From Gaetbulibacter sp. S0825 (GTDB lineage: Bacteria; Bacteroidota; Bacteroidia; Flavobacteriales; Flavobacteriaceae): DNA of 64,000 nt. The translations under genes and the position numbers were made by a program. Below are positions 34,163 to 44,400 of this stretch, one piece after another (positions within the stretch are counted from its first letter, which is position 1; every line of letters starts with the position of its first letter). Below the pieces are notes generated by a model that worked only from the letters and a program-made list of their open reading frames with translations, made no database searches and had not been told where the DNA came from. The stretch lies in NCBI RefSeq assembly GCF_011777505.1, contig NZ_JAATJT010000001.1, positions 372,001-436,000 of the forward strand. Reading direction: 5' to 3'.

Positions 34163-35785
34163 TTATCGCAATTTGTAATATTTAAAAACTGGATAGGCTA
34201 CAGGTTTCTTCTCAATACCCTTTTCATTAAAATAATCGTCAAAGAAATTCCAAGTTACCAAACCATCATCCGATTGTGGTTCGAGCATATAAAAAATAAG
34301 GTTAGATAACGGTTGTGCCATATCTATCCAATAATCGCCTTTTTTGAATTTCTTTGTTTTAGCAACAAATTCTCCTTTAGCATTTGCCATAAAATGTCCT
34401 TCAAATTTACGCTTTGAGAGGCTTAAATCAGACATTATAAACTCTTCGCCTACTGCTCTTTTTGATACCTTTAATTCAGTTACCATAACACCTTGTTTTC
34501 TCAAATGATCTACAATATGCTTCATGGATTTAGGCAAAAAATAACCTCTTGGCAACGTACTTTCCACCTCAGCTTCAAATTTTGAATGATTTTGAACATT
34601 AGGTATCTCGATAATCTTCCCTGAACGCGAATATCTTTGTTTTCCTTCTTTATTATAAGCAATATAATCGTATGCTCTTAAGGTAAACGTATCGTCTAAA
34701 GGCACCATTTTAAAACGCACGCCTTTTTTGACTTTCCCTGCATTTTGTTTTACATTATCAATAGCATCTTGAGTTGCTTTAGCATTAATCTCTGCCATTT
34801 CCCTTCCATTATTATGAGTAAACTCTAAAATTTCAGCTACAAAACCATAAGTGCCATTCATACGTTTGTAAAAACGATCATGTGCAAAAGCTTCACTTAA
34901 AATACCAACTTTATTTCTTAAACCCATTTGGTTTACAATATATCTTGGGTGATGATTGTATGTGTAAATAGCTTTTGTTGGCCAACCTTGACGTAACGAG
35001 TATCCTCCATAAGGCCCTAATTTTACACCATAATTCTCATCAATAGATTTAACAATACTTGGCAGCATAGTATTCCAAGTGAAATCGTAAGGTGCTTTTT
35101 GGCCTGCATAATGATAGCTTGGTGCATAAGTGACTCCGTAACCATGCCAAGTACCATTGGTAGTATGTAAATCGACCAACATTTCAGGGTCCCATTTTAA
35201 TATAACATTTTGAACTAATCCTTCTGTTTCAAAAGCTTCCATTTTAACGCCATCCCTATTTAAATCAAACCCTTGACTATTGGCTCTAATCCCAACTTCA
35301 ACAGGACTGTCTTCTTGCGATGGGCGCCTTCCTTTTTCCATTTTATCATTAGAATCTGTATTATATATTGGTGCAAAAATGATAATTTGATTATCTAACA
35401 AATGCTTTTTATCTCCTAATAAAATATCTCGCATTAATTGTTGCAATACTTCTTTCCCTTCAACTTCTCCAGAATGAATATTTCCTTGAACATAAATGAC
35501 TGGTTTTCCTGAATCTTTCGCTTCTTGAGGTGAGTTAATTTTTGGATTTGCCATAACAACAACAGGAATTTCTTTTCCTTCCATACTTTTCCCCATAAAT
35601 TCAAGATGCATTAAACTTGATTTGGCTTGAATCGCTTTTATAAAATCCATTACATCAGCATATGTTGATGTTTTTTGGTAATTAGACTTTTCTGGTGTTG
35701 TCATCAAGTCTTCACTCCAAGGTGTGTTTTGGGCTGTTAATTGGAGGCTTAGCAGAAAAACTACTAATCTTAAAAATGATTTCAT
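34163..35785 (-). CDS. M14 family zinc carboxypeptidase-like, exported
   Basis: 540 residues from MKSFLRLVVFLLSLQLTAQ (signal peptide). The first zinc motif is GNIHSGEVEGKEV (His and Glu), the third ligand follows in DLHTTNGTWHGY, and the catalytic Glu probably lies in LSEAFAHDRFYKR. The order and the SGKPVIYVQGNIHSGEVEG segment match Bacteroidota M14-type peptidases. The C-terminal ~200 residues are beta-rich and of unclear role. Periplasmic or secreted peptidase. A longer reading with 19 extra residues would start with TTG and bury the signal peptide. Confidence 0.85.
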   Translation of the reverse strand: MKSFLRLVVFLLSLQLTAQNTPWSEDLMTTPEKSNYQKTSTYADVMDFIKAIQAKSSLMHLEFMGKSMEGKEIPVVVMANPKINSPQEAKDSGKPVIYVQGNIHSGEVEGKEVLQQLMRDILLGDKKHLLDNQIIIFAPIYNTDSNDKMEKGRRPSQEDSPVEVGIRANSQGFDLNRDGVKMEAFETEGLVQNVILKWDPEMLVDLHTTNGTWHGYGVTYAPSYHYAGQKAPYDFTWNTMLPSIVKSIDENYGVKLGPYGGYSLRQGWPTKAIYTYNHHPRYIVNQMGLRNKVGILSEAFAHDRFYKRMNGTYGFVAEILEFTHNNGREMAEINAKATQDAIDNVKQNAGKVKKGVRFKMVPLDDTFTLRAYDYIAYNKEGKQRYSRSGKIIEIPNVQNHSKFEAEVESTLPRGYFLPKSMKHIVDHLRKQGVMVTELKVSKRAVGEEFIMSDLSLSKRKFEGHFMANAKGEFVAKTKKFKKGDYWIDMAQPLSNLIFYMLEPQSDDGLVTWNFFDDYFNEKGIEKKPVAYPVFKYYKLR

Positions 35786-35943
35786 ATTCAATTTGGTTGG
35801 TTTATAAATTACTTTGCATAAAAATACTTTATTAAGCCACAACTATGCAATTATTTTGAGTACAAATTATCTTGTAGCTATTTTTTGTGAAGCTGACTAT
35901 TAAACTATCTCGTTTTTCTTGTATTTTAGTAAAAAAGAATTGC

Positions 35944-37176
35944 ATGAAAAATATCAAAACACAGCTTCTAGCTGTTTTATTGGGAGCTCTTATATTGTTT
36001 CTTGAACAAAGTTGCTCAAAGAATAATACATTCATTGACGAACCTACTCCCACCAGTTCTAATGCAACATGTGAAAACGGATTTGCAGGAGTGTTTCCTT
36101 GCAACGATTACGATTTGCTAGCACACATCACATTAGAAGAACTTAGAGGGGGTAGTGACGGAAACGACTCTTGGGGTTGGACAGATCCTGTTTCGGGAAA
36201 GGAATATGCCTTAATGTGTACGTCCATTGGTGTCTCTTTTGTTGATATTTCAAATCCTATAGATCCAATATTAGTGGGTAACCTCCCAACTGCCACAAGC
36301 AATAGTTTATGGCGAGATGTGAAAGTTTATAATGATTATGCGTTTGTAGTTAGTGAGGCTTCTGGACATGGTATGCAAGTATTTGATTTATCACGTTTGC
36401 GAAATGTAACTTCTCCGCCTGAGGTGTTTACTGATGATGTTCATTATACACAATTTGGTAATGCACATAATATTGTAATTAATGAAGATAGTGGTTTTGC
36501 TTATGCTGTAGGAACCAATACTTTTGGTGGAGGCCCACATTTTGTGAATATTCAAGACCCACTAAATCCTACACCAGCAGGTGGATATAGTAATGATTCT
36601 TATTCACACGATGCTCAAGTGGTTACTTATAATGGTCCTGATGCCGATTATAGTGGTAGTGAAATTTTAATTGGAAGCAACGAAAATGAAGTAGTTATTG
36701 TAGATGTAACCGATAAAAACAACCCAACTAACATATCTAGTATTTCTTACTCTAACATTGGTTTTACCCATCAAGGATGGTTTACTGAAGACCAAAAATA
36801 TTTTATTCTTGGGGATGAAACAGATGAAATTAATTACAATACAAGAACTAGAACTTTGGTATTTGATTTTACAGATTTAGACAACCCAATATTTCACATG
36901 CAACATTTAGGGCCAACAACATCAATAGATCACAATGTGTATGTTAAAGGTAATTTATTGTATCAGGCAAATTATACGTCTGGTATTAGAATCATTGATA
37001 TTTCTAATTTAGAAACCAACACAATGACCGAAATTGGTTTTTTTGATACTTATCCAGAAAACAATAGCACGTCCTTTCATGGTGCTTGGAATGTGTATCC
37101 TTATTTTGAAAGTGGAAACATAATAATTAGCGACATCGAAAGAGGATTATTTATTATACGTAAAAACGGAAGTTAA
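35944..37176 (+). CDS. LVIVD-repeat lipoprotein, choice-of-anchor B family
   Basis: 410 residues; lipobox LEQSC with Cys24. The body is a set of short repeats each with a VDISNPxxP-type turn (VSFVDISNPIDPILVG, HFVNIQDPLNPTPAG, VVIVDVTDKNNPTNIS, RIIDISNLETNT), as in LVIVD/choice-of-anchor B proteins that form seven-bladed propellers. Ends in DIERGLFIIRKN. Surface or outer-membrane attached. Two bases separate it from the next lipoprotein gene, so the two are likely co-transcribed. Role unknown. Confidence 0.82.
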   Translation: MKNIKTQLLAVLLGALILFLEQSCSKNNTFIDEPTPTSSNATCENGFAGVFPCNDYDLLAHITLEELRGGSDGNDSWGWTDPVSGKEYALMCTSIGVSFVDISNPIDPILVGNLPTATSNSLWRDVKVYNDYAFVVSEASGHGMQVFDLSRLRNVTSPPEVFTDDVHYTQFGNAHNIVINEDSGFAYAVGTNTFGGGPHFVNIQDPLNPTPAGGYSNDSYSHDAQVVTYNGPDADYSGSEILIGSNENEVVIVDVTDKNNPTNISSISYSNIGFTHQGWFTEDQKYFILGDETDEINYNTRTRTLVFDFTDLDNPIFHMQHLGPTTSIDHNVYVKGNLLYQANYTSGIRIIDISNLETNTMTEIGFFDTYPENNSTSFHGAWNVYPYFESGNIIISDIERGLFIIRKNGS

Positions 37177-37177
37177 C

Positions 37178-38512
37178 ATGAAAAAAACAGCCTACTTATT
37201 TTGCATGATACTATGCCTTACCGTTAGTTCGTGCCATGAAGATTTCGATGATAATTACGTGTCCATTTTTAACGATATTGCCTTTATAAATACTTATGGA
37301 GGCTCACAAGAAGACCATATTGTTTCAATAGTAGAAACTTCTGATGGCAACTTAGCACTATTCGGTTATACAAACAGTATTGATGGAGATATTACAGATA
37401 AGACATTACAAGAAAACGACTATTGGTTAATTAAAATAACTCCTGATGGCAACCTTCTTTGGAGTAAAACTTATGGTGGTAGCGGTGATGATGTTGGTCA
37501 AAAAGTGGTGGCTACAAATGATGGAGGTTTTGCTATTACAGGGTACAGTATGAGTAGTGATGGTGACGCAAGTAAAAATGAAGGTTTTCATGATAATTGG
37601 CTTTTAAAATTAGATGCAAATGGCAATATATTATGGGAAAAAAGCTATGGTTTCTCAGGTCATGACCATTCTTACTCAATTATACAAACAAGTGACGGTG
37701 GATTTTTAATGACAGGCTTCTTAGATGTAACTGCTTCTGGAGGTTTAGGAAATACGAAAGTCAACAGCTCCAAACGACATGGAATTGGCGAGTTTTGGTG
37801 CCATAAACTAGACGCCAATGGCAATATAGAATGGCGTAAATATTTTGGAGGCACTAATAACGACCGCTCTTTTGACGTTGTACAAGCCAATGACGGAGGA
37901 TATGTAATTACAGGGTTTTCTGAAAGTGATGATTTCGACATCACTAATAGTTACGGTTCTTACGATTATTGGGTCATAAAATTAGATACTGCTGGTAATT
38001 TACTTTGGGAGAAATCGTTGGGTGGTAGTGAAATTGACCAAGCTAGATCTATTGCTAAAACTGATGACAATGCATATATAATTGCAGGTAATTCTTTTAG
38101 TACTGATGGAGATGTTTCCTCAAACAAAGGAAATTCCGATTTCTTCATCGTTAAAATAGATGATAATGGAAAAGTGAAATGGCGAAAAAACTATGGAGGC
38201 TCCGATTTTGATTACGCAACATCTATTTCGCCATCAACTAATGGATTTCTACTTACAGGGAACTCAAAAAGCAGCGATAAGGATGTAACTTCCAACTATG
38301 GTGAAAACGATTTTTGGGTCATTAAAATAAATGCCAATGGCAAACTTTTAGATCAAAAAAACTTTGGAGGTTCTAGTTTAGATTTCGCTTTTGATGTTCT
38401 TGAAACAACAAAGGGAGACATCTTTATTGTTGGTGAAACTGAAAGCAACGATTACGACATTATAGAGAATAATGGTCTTAAAGATGCTTTAGTTATAAAG
38501 GTAAATGACTAA
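37178..38512 (+). CDS. Repeat lipoprotein (seven propeller-like repeats)
   Basis: 444 residues; lipobox VSSC, Cys19. Seven repeats of about 55-60 residues share the pattern YGGSxxD...SI..T.DGGF.ITG.S.S.DGD......D.W.IKLDxxGNxxWxK; their starts can be read at TYGGSQED, TYGGSGDD, SYGFSGHD, YFGGTNND, SLGGSEID, NYGGSDFD and NFGGSSLD. The repeat type is common in Bacteroidota secreted proteins and would fold as blades of one propeller. Directly follows the LVIVD lipoprotein gene. Function unknown. Confidence 0.8.
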   Translation: MKKTAYLFCMILCLTVSSCHEDFDDNYVSIFNDIAFINTYGGSQEDHIVSIVETSDGNLALFGYTNSIDGDITDKTLQENDYWLIKITPDGNLLWSKTYGGSGDDVGQKVVATNDGGFAITGYSMSSDGDASKNEGFHDNWLLKLDANGNILWEKSYGFSGHDHSYSIIQTSDGGFLMTGFLDVTASGGLGNTKVNSSKRHGIGEFWCHKLDANGNIEWRKYFGGTNNDRSFDVVQANDGGYVITGFSESDDFDITNSYGSYDYWVIKLDTAGNLLWEKSLGGSEIDQARSIAKTDDNAYIIAGNSFSTDGDVSSNKGNSDFFIVKIDDNGKVKWRKNYGGSDFDYATSISPSTNGFLLTGNSKSSDKDVTSNYGENDFWVIKINANGKLLDQKNFGGSSLDFAFDVLETTKGDIFIVGETESNDYDIIENNGLKDALVIKVND

Positions 38513-38591
38513 TCTACTTTGCATAACAAAAACCTATCTAACTATTGGCTAATATAATGTTAGGTTTTCTTTAAAAACAGCACATAAATTG

Positions 38592-38599
38592 TATATTTG
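38592..38599 (+). promoter_or_regulatory. -7 promoter box TATATTTG of the suf operon
   Basis: Perfect TAnnTTTG, 31 bases before the sufA-like ATG at 38631. No IscR-type site was recognised. Confidence 0.55.
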
Positions 38600-38630
38600 T
38601 TCTTTATTTAGAAATAATCTACATAAGAAT

Positions 38631-38960
38631 ATGATCAAGGTTTCTGAAACTGCTAAAAAGAAGGTTGTTGAGCTCATGCAAGATGATGGCTATAATGCCA
38701 CAACAGACTTTGTGCGTGTAGGCGTTAAAAGCGGCGGATGCTCTGGGTTGTCGTACGATTTGCAGTTTGACAAACAACAAGAAGAAGGAGATAAAGTTTT
38801 TGAAGATAATGGCGTAAAAATTATTGTCGACAAAAAGAGTTTTCTATACCTTATTGGCACTACCTTAGAATATTCTGGAGGGTTAAACGGAACTGGTTTC
38901 GTATTTAATAACCCCAACGCAAACCGAACATGTGGTTGCGGCGAAAGTTTCTCCTTATAA
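38631..38960 (+). CDS. sufA: A-type iron-sulfur carrier (SufA/IscA/HesB)
   Basis: 109 residues from MIKVSETAKKK. The three conserved cysteines are in GGCSGLSYDLQFD and, at the C-terminus, TCGCGESFSL. A-type carriers accept clusters from the SufBCD scaffold and pass them to apo-proteins. First gene of the suf operon, nine bases before sufB. Whether it should be named sufA or erpA cannot be decided from sequence alone. Confidence 0.9.
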   Translation: MIKVSETAKKKVVELMQDDGYNATTDFVRVGVKSGGCSGLSYDLQFDKQQEEGDKVFEDNGVKIIVDKKSFLYLIGTTLEYSGGLNGTGFVFNNPNANRTCGCGESFSL

Positions 38961-38969
38961 TTTACAAAA

Positions 38970-40418
38970 ATGAGCAAGTATACAGAAGACGATTTAAGAG
39001 AAGAACTTAAAACCAAGGAATACGAGTATGGTTTTTACACAGATATTGAATCTGAAACATTTCCTGTTGGTTTAAATGAAGATATTGTTCGAGCCATTTC
39101 CAAAAAGAAAGAAGAGCCAGAATGGATGACCGAATGGCGTTTAGAAGCTTTCAAGGTTTGGAAAGAAATGGTAGAGCCTGAGTGGGCAAATGTACACTAC
39201 AAAAAACCCGATTTTCAAGCAATTTCTTATTATTCTGCACCAAACAGCAAACCAAAATACGATAGTATAGACGAGGTTGACCCAGAATTATTGGCAACAT
39301 TTGAAAAGCTAGGTATTTCTTTGGACGAACAAAAAAAATTAGCTGGAGTTGCAATGGATGTTGTAGTAGATTCTGTATCAGTTGCAACAACCTTCAAAAA
39401 GACCTTATCAGAAAAAGGAATCATTTTCATGAGTATTTCTGAAGCCATAAGAGAGCATCCAGAATTAGTAAAAAAATACATTGGCACTGTAGTGCCGCAA
39501 AAAGATAATTTTTATGCTGCTTTAAATAGTGCTGTATTTAGTGATGGATCATTCTGCTACATTCCAAAAGGCGTAAGATGTCCTATGGAATTGTCAACCT
39601 ATTTTAGAATCAATCAAGCAGGAACAGGACAATTTGAAAGAACATTGGTAATTGCCGACGAAGGCAGTTACGTAAGTTATTTAGAAGGCTGTACGGCTCC
39701 AAGTAGAGATGAAAATCAGCTACATGCTGCCGTAGTAGAATTAATAGCACTTGATGATGCCGAAATTAAATACTCAACAGTACAAAACTGGTATCCTGGA
39801 AATGCCGAAGGAAAAGGAGGCGTTTACAATTTTGTAACTAAAAGAGGGTTGTGTGAAACCAATGCAAAAATCTCTTGGACGCAAGTTGAAACTGGAAGTG
39901 CGGTAACATGGAAATATCCATCATGTGTGCTAAAAGGTGATAACTCTGTAGGTGAGTTTTACTCTATAGCAGTAACTAATAATTATCAGCAAGCTGATAC
40001 AGGAACTAAAATGATTCACTTAGGTAAAAACACCAAGTCAACCATTATTAGTAAAGGTATTTCGGCTGGGAAATCTCAGAATAGTTACAGAGGTTTGGTA
40101 CAAATAAATTCAAGAGCAGATAATGCTAGAAATTTTTCACAATGTGATAGTTTGTTAATGGGTAATGAGTGCGGTGCACATACATTTCCATATATAGAAG
40201 CTAAAAATAAAACAGCTATAATAGAACACGAAGCTACAACTAGTAAAATTGGCGAAGACCAAATATTTTATTGTAACCAAAGAGGTATCGATACCGAAAA
40301 AGCCATTGCATTAATTGTAAATGGTTTTAGTAAGGAAGTTTTAAACAAGCTCCCAATGGAATTTGCTGTTGAAGCTCAAAAATTATTAGAAATAAGCTTA
40401 GAAGGATCTGTAGGTTAA
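38970..40418 (+). CDS. sufB: Fe-S assembly scaffold protein SufB
   Basis: 482 residues, standard length. Conserved stretches include [20 protein letters not shown]-like [50 protein letters not shown] (Cys of the scaffold) and the C-terminal [22 protein letters not shown]. Forms the SufBC2D complex on which new clusters are built. Followed by a small lipoprotein gene rather than sufC. Confidence 0.96.
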   Translation: MSKYTEDDLREELKTKEYEYGFYTDIESETFPVGLNEDIVRAISKKKEEPEWMTEWRLEAFKVWKEMVEPEWANVHYKKPDFQAISYYSAPNSKPKYDSIDEVDPELLATFEKLGISLDEQKKLAGVAMDVVVDSVSVATTFKKTLSEKGIIFMSISEAIREHPELVKKYIGTVVPQKDNFYAALNSAVFSDGSFCYIPKGVRCPMELSTYFRINQAGTGQFERTLVIADEGSYVSYLEGCTAPSRDENQLHAAVVELIALDDAEIKYSTVQNWYPGNAEGKGGVYNFVTKRGLCETNAKISWTQVETGSAVTWKYPSCVLKGDNSVGEFYSIAVTNNYQQADTGTKMIHLGKNTKSTIISKGISAGKSQNSYRGLVQINSRADNARNFSQCDSLLMGNECGAHTFPYIEAKNKTAIIEHEATTSKIGEDQIFYCNQRGIDTEKAIALIVNGFSKEVLNKLPMEFAVEAQKLLEISLEGSVG

Positions 40419-40431
40419 AAATAATTAGATT

Positions 40432-40854
40432 ATGAAAAAACTAATTTTATTATTGGCAATTATTGCATTTGTAAGTTGTAAAAAAGAAACAAAATCTGAA
40501 GAAAATACAACAGTTTCTGAACAACAAGATGCTCCTGAAATAACTGAAAAACAAAGTGATGGTTTAACACTTTTAAAAGGAGAGTTTGTATACTATGACG
40601 ATGCAGCGGTTTTACAAACTCATGCTGAAATTTACGGAGTTCTATTAATTAACAAATTTGAAGATTTAAAAAATAGAGCTGAAAAGTTTAAAACAAAACC
40701 AACTGACATGGTTCAAGTTGAAGTAAGAGGTAAAATAACAAACGAAAAACACGAAAATATTCTTTGGGATAATAAAATAGAAATTTTCGAAATATTAAAC
40801 GTAAGTAAGCCAAATCCTGAAGGAGGCGAAATGATAACAATAGGCAAAGATTAA
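40432..40854 (+). CDS. Lipoprotein embedded in the suf operon
   Basis: 140 residues; lipobox FVSC with Cys16 followed by a Lys/Glu-rich linker. The C-terminal ~90 residues ([30 protein letters not shown]...[31 protein letters not shown]) are beta-rich and resemble an OB-fold, as in the C-terminus of NlpE-like proteins; this is a resemblance only. It lies 13 bases after sufB and one base before sufC, which implies translation coupled to suf. A periplasm- or membrane-facing protein in a cytoplasmic cluster-assembly operon is unusual. Confidence 0.78.
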   Translation: MKKLILLLAIIAFVSCKKETKSEENTTVSEQQDAPEITEKQSDGLTLLKGEFVYYDDAAVLQTHAEIYGVLLINKFEDLKNRAEKFKTKPTDMVQVEVRGKITNEKHENILWDNKIEIFEILNVSKPNPEGGEMITIGKD

Positions 40855-40855
40855 T

Positions 40856-41608
40856 ATGTTAAAAATTAAAGATTTACACGCAAGTGTTGACGATAAAACA
40901 ATACTAAGAGGCATTAACCTTGAGGTTAAAGCTGGAGAAGTGCACGCAATTATGGGACCAAATGGGTCTGGAAAAAGCACTCTAGCTTCTGTTATTGCAG
41001 GAAAAGAAGAATACGAAGTTGACAAAGGAAACATCATTCTTGAAGGTGAGAATATTGGAGAGCTAGAAGCTGATGAAAGGGCTCACAAAGGCATTTTCTT
41101 ATCGTTTCAATATCCTGTAGAAATTCCTGGAGTTTCAGTGACTAACTTTATGAAAACTGCAATTAACGAAACTCGTAAAGCAAGAGGTTTAGCTGACATG
41201 CCAGCAAATGAAATGTTAAAGCTAATTCGTGAAAAATCAGAGCTATTAGAAATTGATAGAAAGTTTTTATCACGTTCATTAAACGAAGGGTTTTCTGGTG
41301 GTGAAAAGAAACGTAATGAAATTTTCCAAATGGCGATGCTTGAGCCTAAATTGGCAATTCTAGATGAAACCGATTCTGGATTAGACATTGATGCACTTCG
41401 TATTGTTGCAAATGGTGTGAATAAATTAAAAAGTAAAGACAATGCTACTATTGTCATTACACACTATCAACGTTTATTAGACTATATAATACCTGATTTC
41501 GTACATGTAATACATAATGGTAGAATTGTAAAGTCTGGTGGCAAAGAATTGGCCCTCGAGTTAGAAGAAAAAGGGTACGATTGGATTAAAGAAGAAGTTG
41601 GCGCATAA
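40856..41608 (+). CDS. sufC: Fe-S assembly ATPase SufC
   Basis: 250 residues. ABC ATPase with Walker [10 protein letters not shown] (34-42), the signature region [17 protein letters not shown] typical of SufC, Walker [13 protein letters not shown] and the switch His in [10 protein letters not shown]. Drives conformational changes in SufBCD. One base after the preceding lipoprotein stop. Confidence 0.97.
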   Translation: MLKIKDLHASVDDKTILRGINLEVKAGEVHAIMGPNGSGKSTLASVIAGKEEYEVDKGNIILEGENIGELEADERAHKGIFLSFQYPVEIPGVSVTNFMKTAINETRKARGLADMPANEMLKLIREKSELLEIDRKFLSRSLNEGFSGGEKKRNEIFQMAMLEPKLAILDETDSGLDIDALRIVANGVNKLKSKDNATIVITHYQRLLDYIIPDFVHVIHNGRIVKSGGKELALELEEKGYDWIKEEVGA

Positions 41609-41680
41609 CGCTAGTAAGAAGGAAACAGTCTCAGCAATCAATTTACTAAACGTTGCGACTGAAAACTGAAAACTAAAAAC

Positions 41681-42994
41681 ATGGAATTAAAAGAAAAATT
41701 ATTATCGTCTTTTTTAGCTTTCGAAAATCAAGTAGATGTAGACACCTACGTTCACGACATTAGAAGCAAAGCCATAAAAACCTTTGAAACTAAAGGGTTT
41801 CCAAATAAGATGGATGAAGCTTGGAAATACACTTCTTTAAATAAAATTTTAAAGGAAGATTACAGCGTGTTTTCAAAAGAAGAAAACGCTTTAGAATATA
41901 GTGATGTAAAAAAGTATTTTATTCACGATATAGATTCGTATAAAATCATCTTTATAGATGGCAAATATTCGTCTCACCTTTCCGATACCACTCACGATGG
42001 AATGGATGTCTGCTTAATGTCCGCAGCATTAACAAAACCCAAATACCGCTTAGTTATTGAAAACTATTTTAATAAAGCAGCGAAAGACGATGGTTTATCA
42101 GCATTAAATACTGCCTTTTCCAAAGAAGGTGCTTATATTAATATCCCAAAAAACAAAATTGCTGAAAAGCCTATTCAAATTATTCATTTTTCTACTGGAA
42201 AAGAATCTGCGTTAATGCTTCAGCCCAGAAATTTGATTGTTGTTGGCGAAAACTCGCATGTACAAATTATCGAGCGTCATCAAAGTTTAACTTCCAATCC
42301 TGTGTTAACAAATTCGGTGACCGAAATTTTTGCGAATAAGCGCGCCATAGTAGATTATTACAAAGTGCAAAACGATGACCAAAATGCGTCTTTAATTGAC
42401 AATACTTATATCAACCAGAAACAACAAAGTCATGTGTCGGTTCACACCTTTTCTTTTGGAGGGAAATTAACCAGAAACAATTTAAACTTTTTCCAAAATG
42501 GCGAGCATATTGATTCTACTCTAAAAGGTGTAACTATTATAGGCAACAAACAGCATGTAGACCACAATACACTAGTACATCATATTGAGCCAAACTGTGA
42601 AAGCCACCAAGACTATAAAGGCATTTTTGGAGATAATTCTGTTGGTGTATTTAACGGAAAAGTTGTGGTTGAAAAGGAAGCACAAAAAACCAATGCATTT
42701 CAAGCTAATAATAATATATTAGTAAGTGATAAAGCCTCCATTAATACAAAACCACAATTAGAGATTTTTGCTGATGATGTAAAATGTTCTCATGGTTGTA
42801 CTATTGGACAATTGGACGAAAGTGCTATGTTTTATTTACGTTCTCGAGGTATCCCTGAAAAAGAAGCCAAAGCCTTATTAATGTATGCCTTTGCGAATAA
42901 CGTTTTAGAAAGTGTAAAAATACCTGAATTAAAAAAACGTATTAATAAGCTTATCGCTAACAAATTAGCTGTAAATATTGGGTTTGATTTATAA
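41681..42994 (+). CDS. sufD: Fe-S assembly protein SufD
   Basis: 437 residues. Paralogue of SufB with the shared right-handed beta-helix core (RNLIVVGENSHVQIIERHQS..., DHNTLVHHIEPNCESHQDYKGIFGDNSVGVFNGKVVVEKEAQKTNAFQANNNIL) and the terminal KCSHGCTIGQLDESAMFYLRSRGI. Partner of SufB and SufC. A 72-bp gap without a visible promoter separates it from sufC. Confidence 0.95.
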   Translation: MELKEKLLSSFLAFENQVDVDTYVHDIRSKAIKTFETKGFPNKMDEAWKYTSLNKILKEDYSVFSKEENALEYSDVKKYFIHDIDSYKIIFIDGKYSSHLSDTTHDGMDVCLMSAALTKPKYRLVIENYFNKAAKDDGLSALNTAFSKEGAYINIPKNKIAEKPIQIIHFSTGKESALMLQPRNLIVVGENSHVQIIERHQSLTSNPVLTNSVTEIFANKRAIVDYYKVQNDDQNASLIDNTYINQKQQSHVSVHTFSFGGKLTRNNLNFFQNGEHIDSTLKGVTIIGNKQHVDHNTLVHHIEPNCESHQDYKGIFGDNSVGVFNGKVVVEKEAQKTNAFQANNNILVSDKASINTKPQLEIFADDVKCSHGCTIGQLDESAMFYLRSRGIPEKEAKALLMYAFANNVLESVKIPELKKRINKLIANKLAVNIGFDL

Positions 42995-43023
42995 TCCTAT
43001 TCTCAATTTACAAAACACAAAAC

Positions 43024-44238
43024 ATGCTAGACGTTGCAACCATAAGAAAAGATTTTCCAATACTTTCTCGTAAAGTAAATGGTAAACCTTTAGTCTATTT
43101 AGACAATGCTGCAACTTCACAAACACCTCAACAAGTTATAGATGTAATTGTAGATTACTATAGTATTTATAACGCTAACATACATCGTGGTGTACATACT
43201 TTAAGTCAGGAAGCGACTGACAAGTACGAAGAGGCTCGACATAAAATTCAAGCGCATTTTAATGCTGAAAAAGCACATGAAATCATTTTTACTTCAGGAA
43301 CAACGCATAGCATCAACTTGGTTGCAAATGGGTTTGCTTCGTTAATACAAAAAGGTGATGAAGTAATCGTTTCTGCCTTAGAGCATCATAGTAATATTGT
43401 GCCATGGCAAATGCTTTGCGAAAAAACTGGAGCCACATTAAAAGTGATTCCAATGAATGAGGAAGGTGAATTAGTAATGAGCGACTACGATAATTTACTT
43501 TCAAACAAGACTAAATTGGTATTTGTCAATCATATTTCTAACGCATTAGGAACCATAAACCCAATAGAAGAAATCATCAAAAAAGCACATCACGTAGGTG
43601 CTGCTGTATTGGTAGATGGCGCACAAGCTTGTCCTCATATAAAACCTGATGTACAAAAACTGGATGTCGATTTTTATGTAGTATCTGCACATAAAATGTG
43701 TGGTCCAACTGGCGTTGGTATGCTCTATGGTAAAGAAACGTGGCTAAACAAATTACCACCTTATCAAGGAGGCGGTGAAATGATTGCCGAAGTGACTTTT
43801 GAGGAAACCACGTATGCCGATTTACCTCATAAATTCGAAGCTGGAACACCAAATATTTGTGGTGGTATTGCTTTTGGAGCAGCCATTGATTATATGAATT
43901 CCATAGGTTTTGATAATATAGCAACCTATGAAAATGAATTGCTTGATTACGCTACCAAAAAACTATTGGAAATTGATGGGCTACGTATTTATGGAAATAC
44001 AAAAAACAAAACCTCAGTCATTTCTTTTAATGTTGGCAATATTCACCCATATGATATTGGTTCTATTGTTGACAAATTAGGTATTGCTGTTAGAACTGGT
44101 CACCATTGTGCGCAACCAATTATGGACTACTATAAAATTCCTGGAACTGTTCGTGCTTCATTTGCTTTTTATAACACTTTTAAAGAAGTAGATACTTTTG
44201 TAGACGCTGTTAAAAGAGCTGTTCAAATGCTTTCTTAA
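43024..44238 (+). CDS. sufS: Cysteine desulfurase SufS
   Basis: 404 residues, class V aminotransferase fold. PLP-binding Lys224 in VVSAHKMCGPTG; catalytic Cys362 in RTGHHCAQP carries the persulfide. Type II desulfurase, which needs SufE as sulfur acceptor; sufE is present 1.8 kb downstream. Last gene of the continuous suf block before the protease gene. Confidence 0.97.
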   Translation: MLDVATIRKDFPILSRKVNGKPLVYLDNAATSQTPQQVIDVIVDYYSIYNANIHRGVHTLSQEATDKYEEARHKIQAHFNAEKAHEIIFTSGTTHSINLVANGFASLIQKGDEVIVSALEHHSNIVPWQMLCEKTGATLKVIPMNEEGELVMSDYDNLLSNKTKLVFVNHISNALGTINPIEEIIKKAHHVGAAVLVDGAQACPHIKPDVQKLDVDFYVVSAHKMCGPTGVGMLYGKETWLNKLPPYQGGGEMIAEVTFEETTYADLPHKFEAGTPNICGGIAFGAAIDYMNSIGFDNIATYENELLDYATKKLLEIDGLRIYGNTKNKTSVISFNVGNIHPYDIGSIVDKLGIAVRTGHHCAQPIMDYYKIPGTVRASFAFYNTFKEVDTFVDAVKRAVQMLS

Positions 44239-44400
44239 CTTAATTATCTGAATATCATATAGTTGATTTTTCATACCGAAATTCTCAATTTTATTTAATG
44301 TGCACTTTATCGAAAAAATTGATATTTTTTGATGAAAATGTTAATTTTTTCTTAAAATATTAATATATTCTCAGCCATTAACATAAATCAATTATTTAAT

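Noticed and set aside
37178-38512. Internal DNA repeats in the lipoprotein gene as a possible mobile or CRISPR-like array
   Set aside because: The periodicity of 165-180 bases is in frame and explained by the protein repeats; the DNA units are diverged and without spacers.
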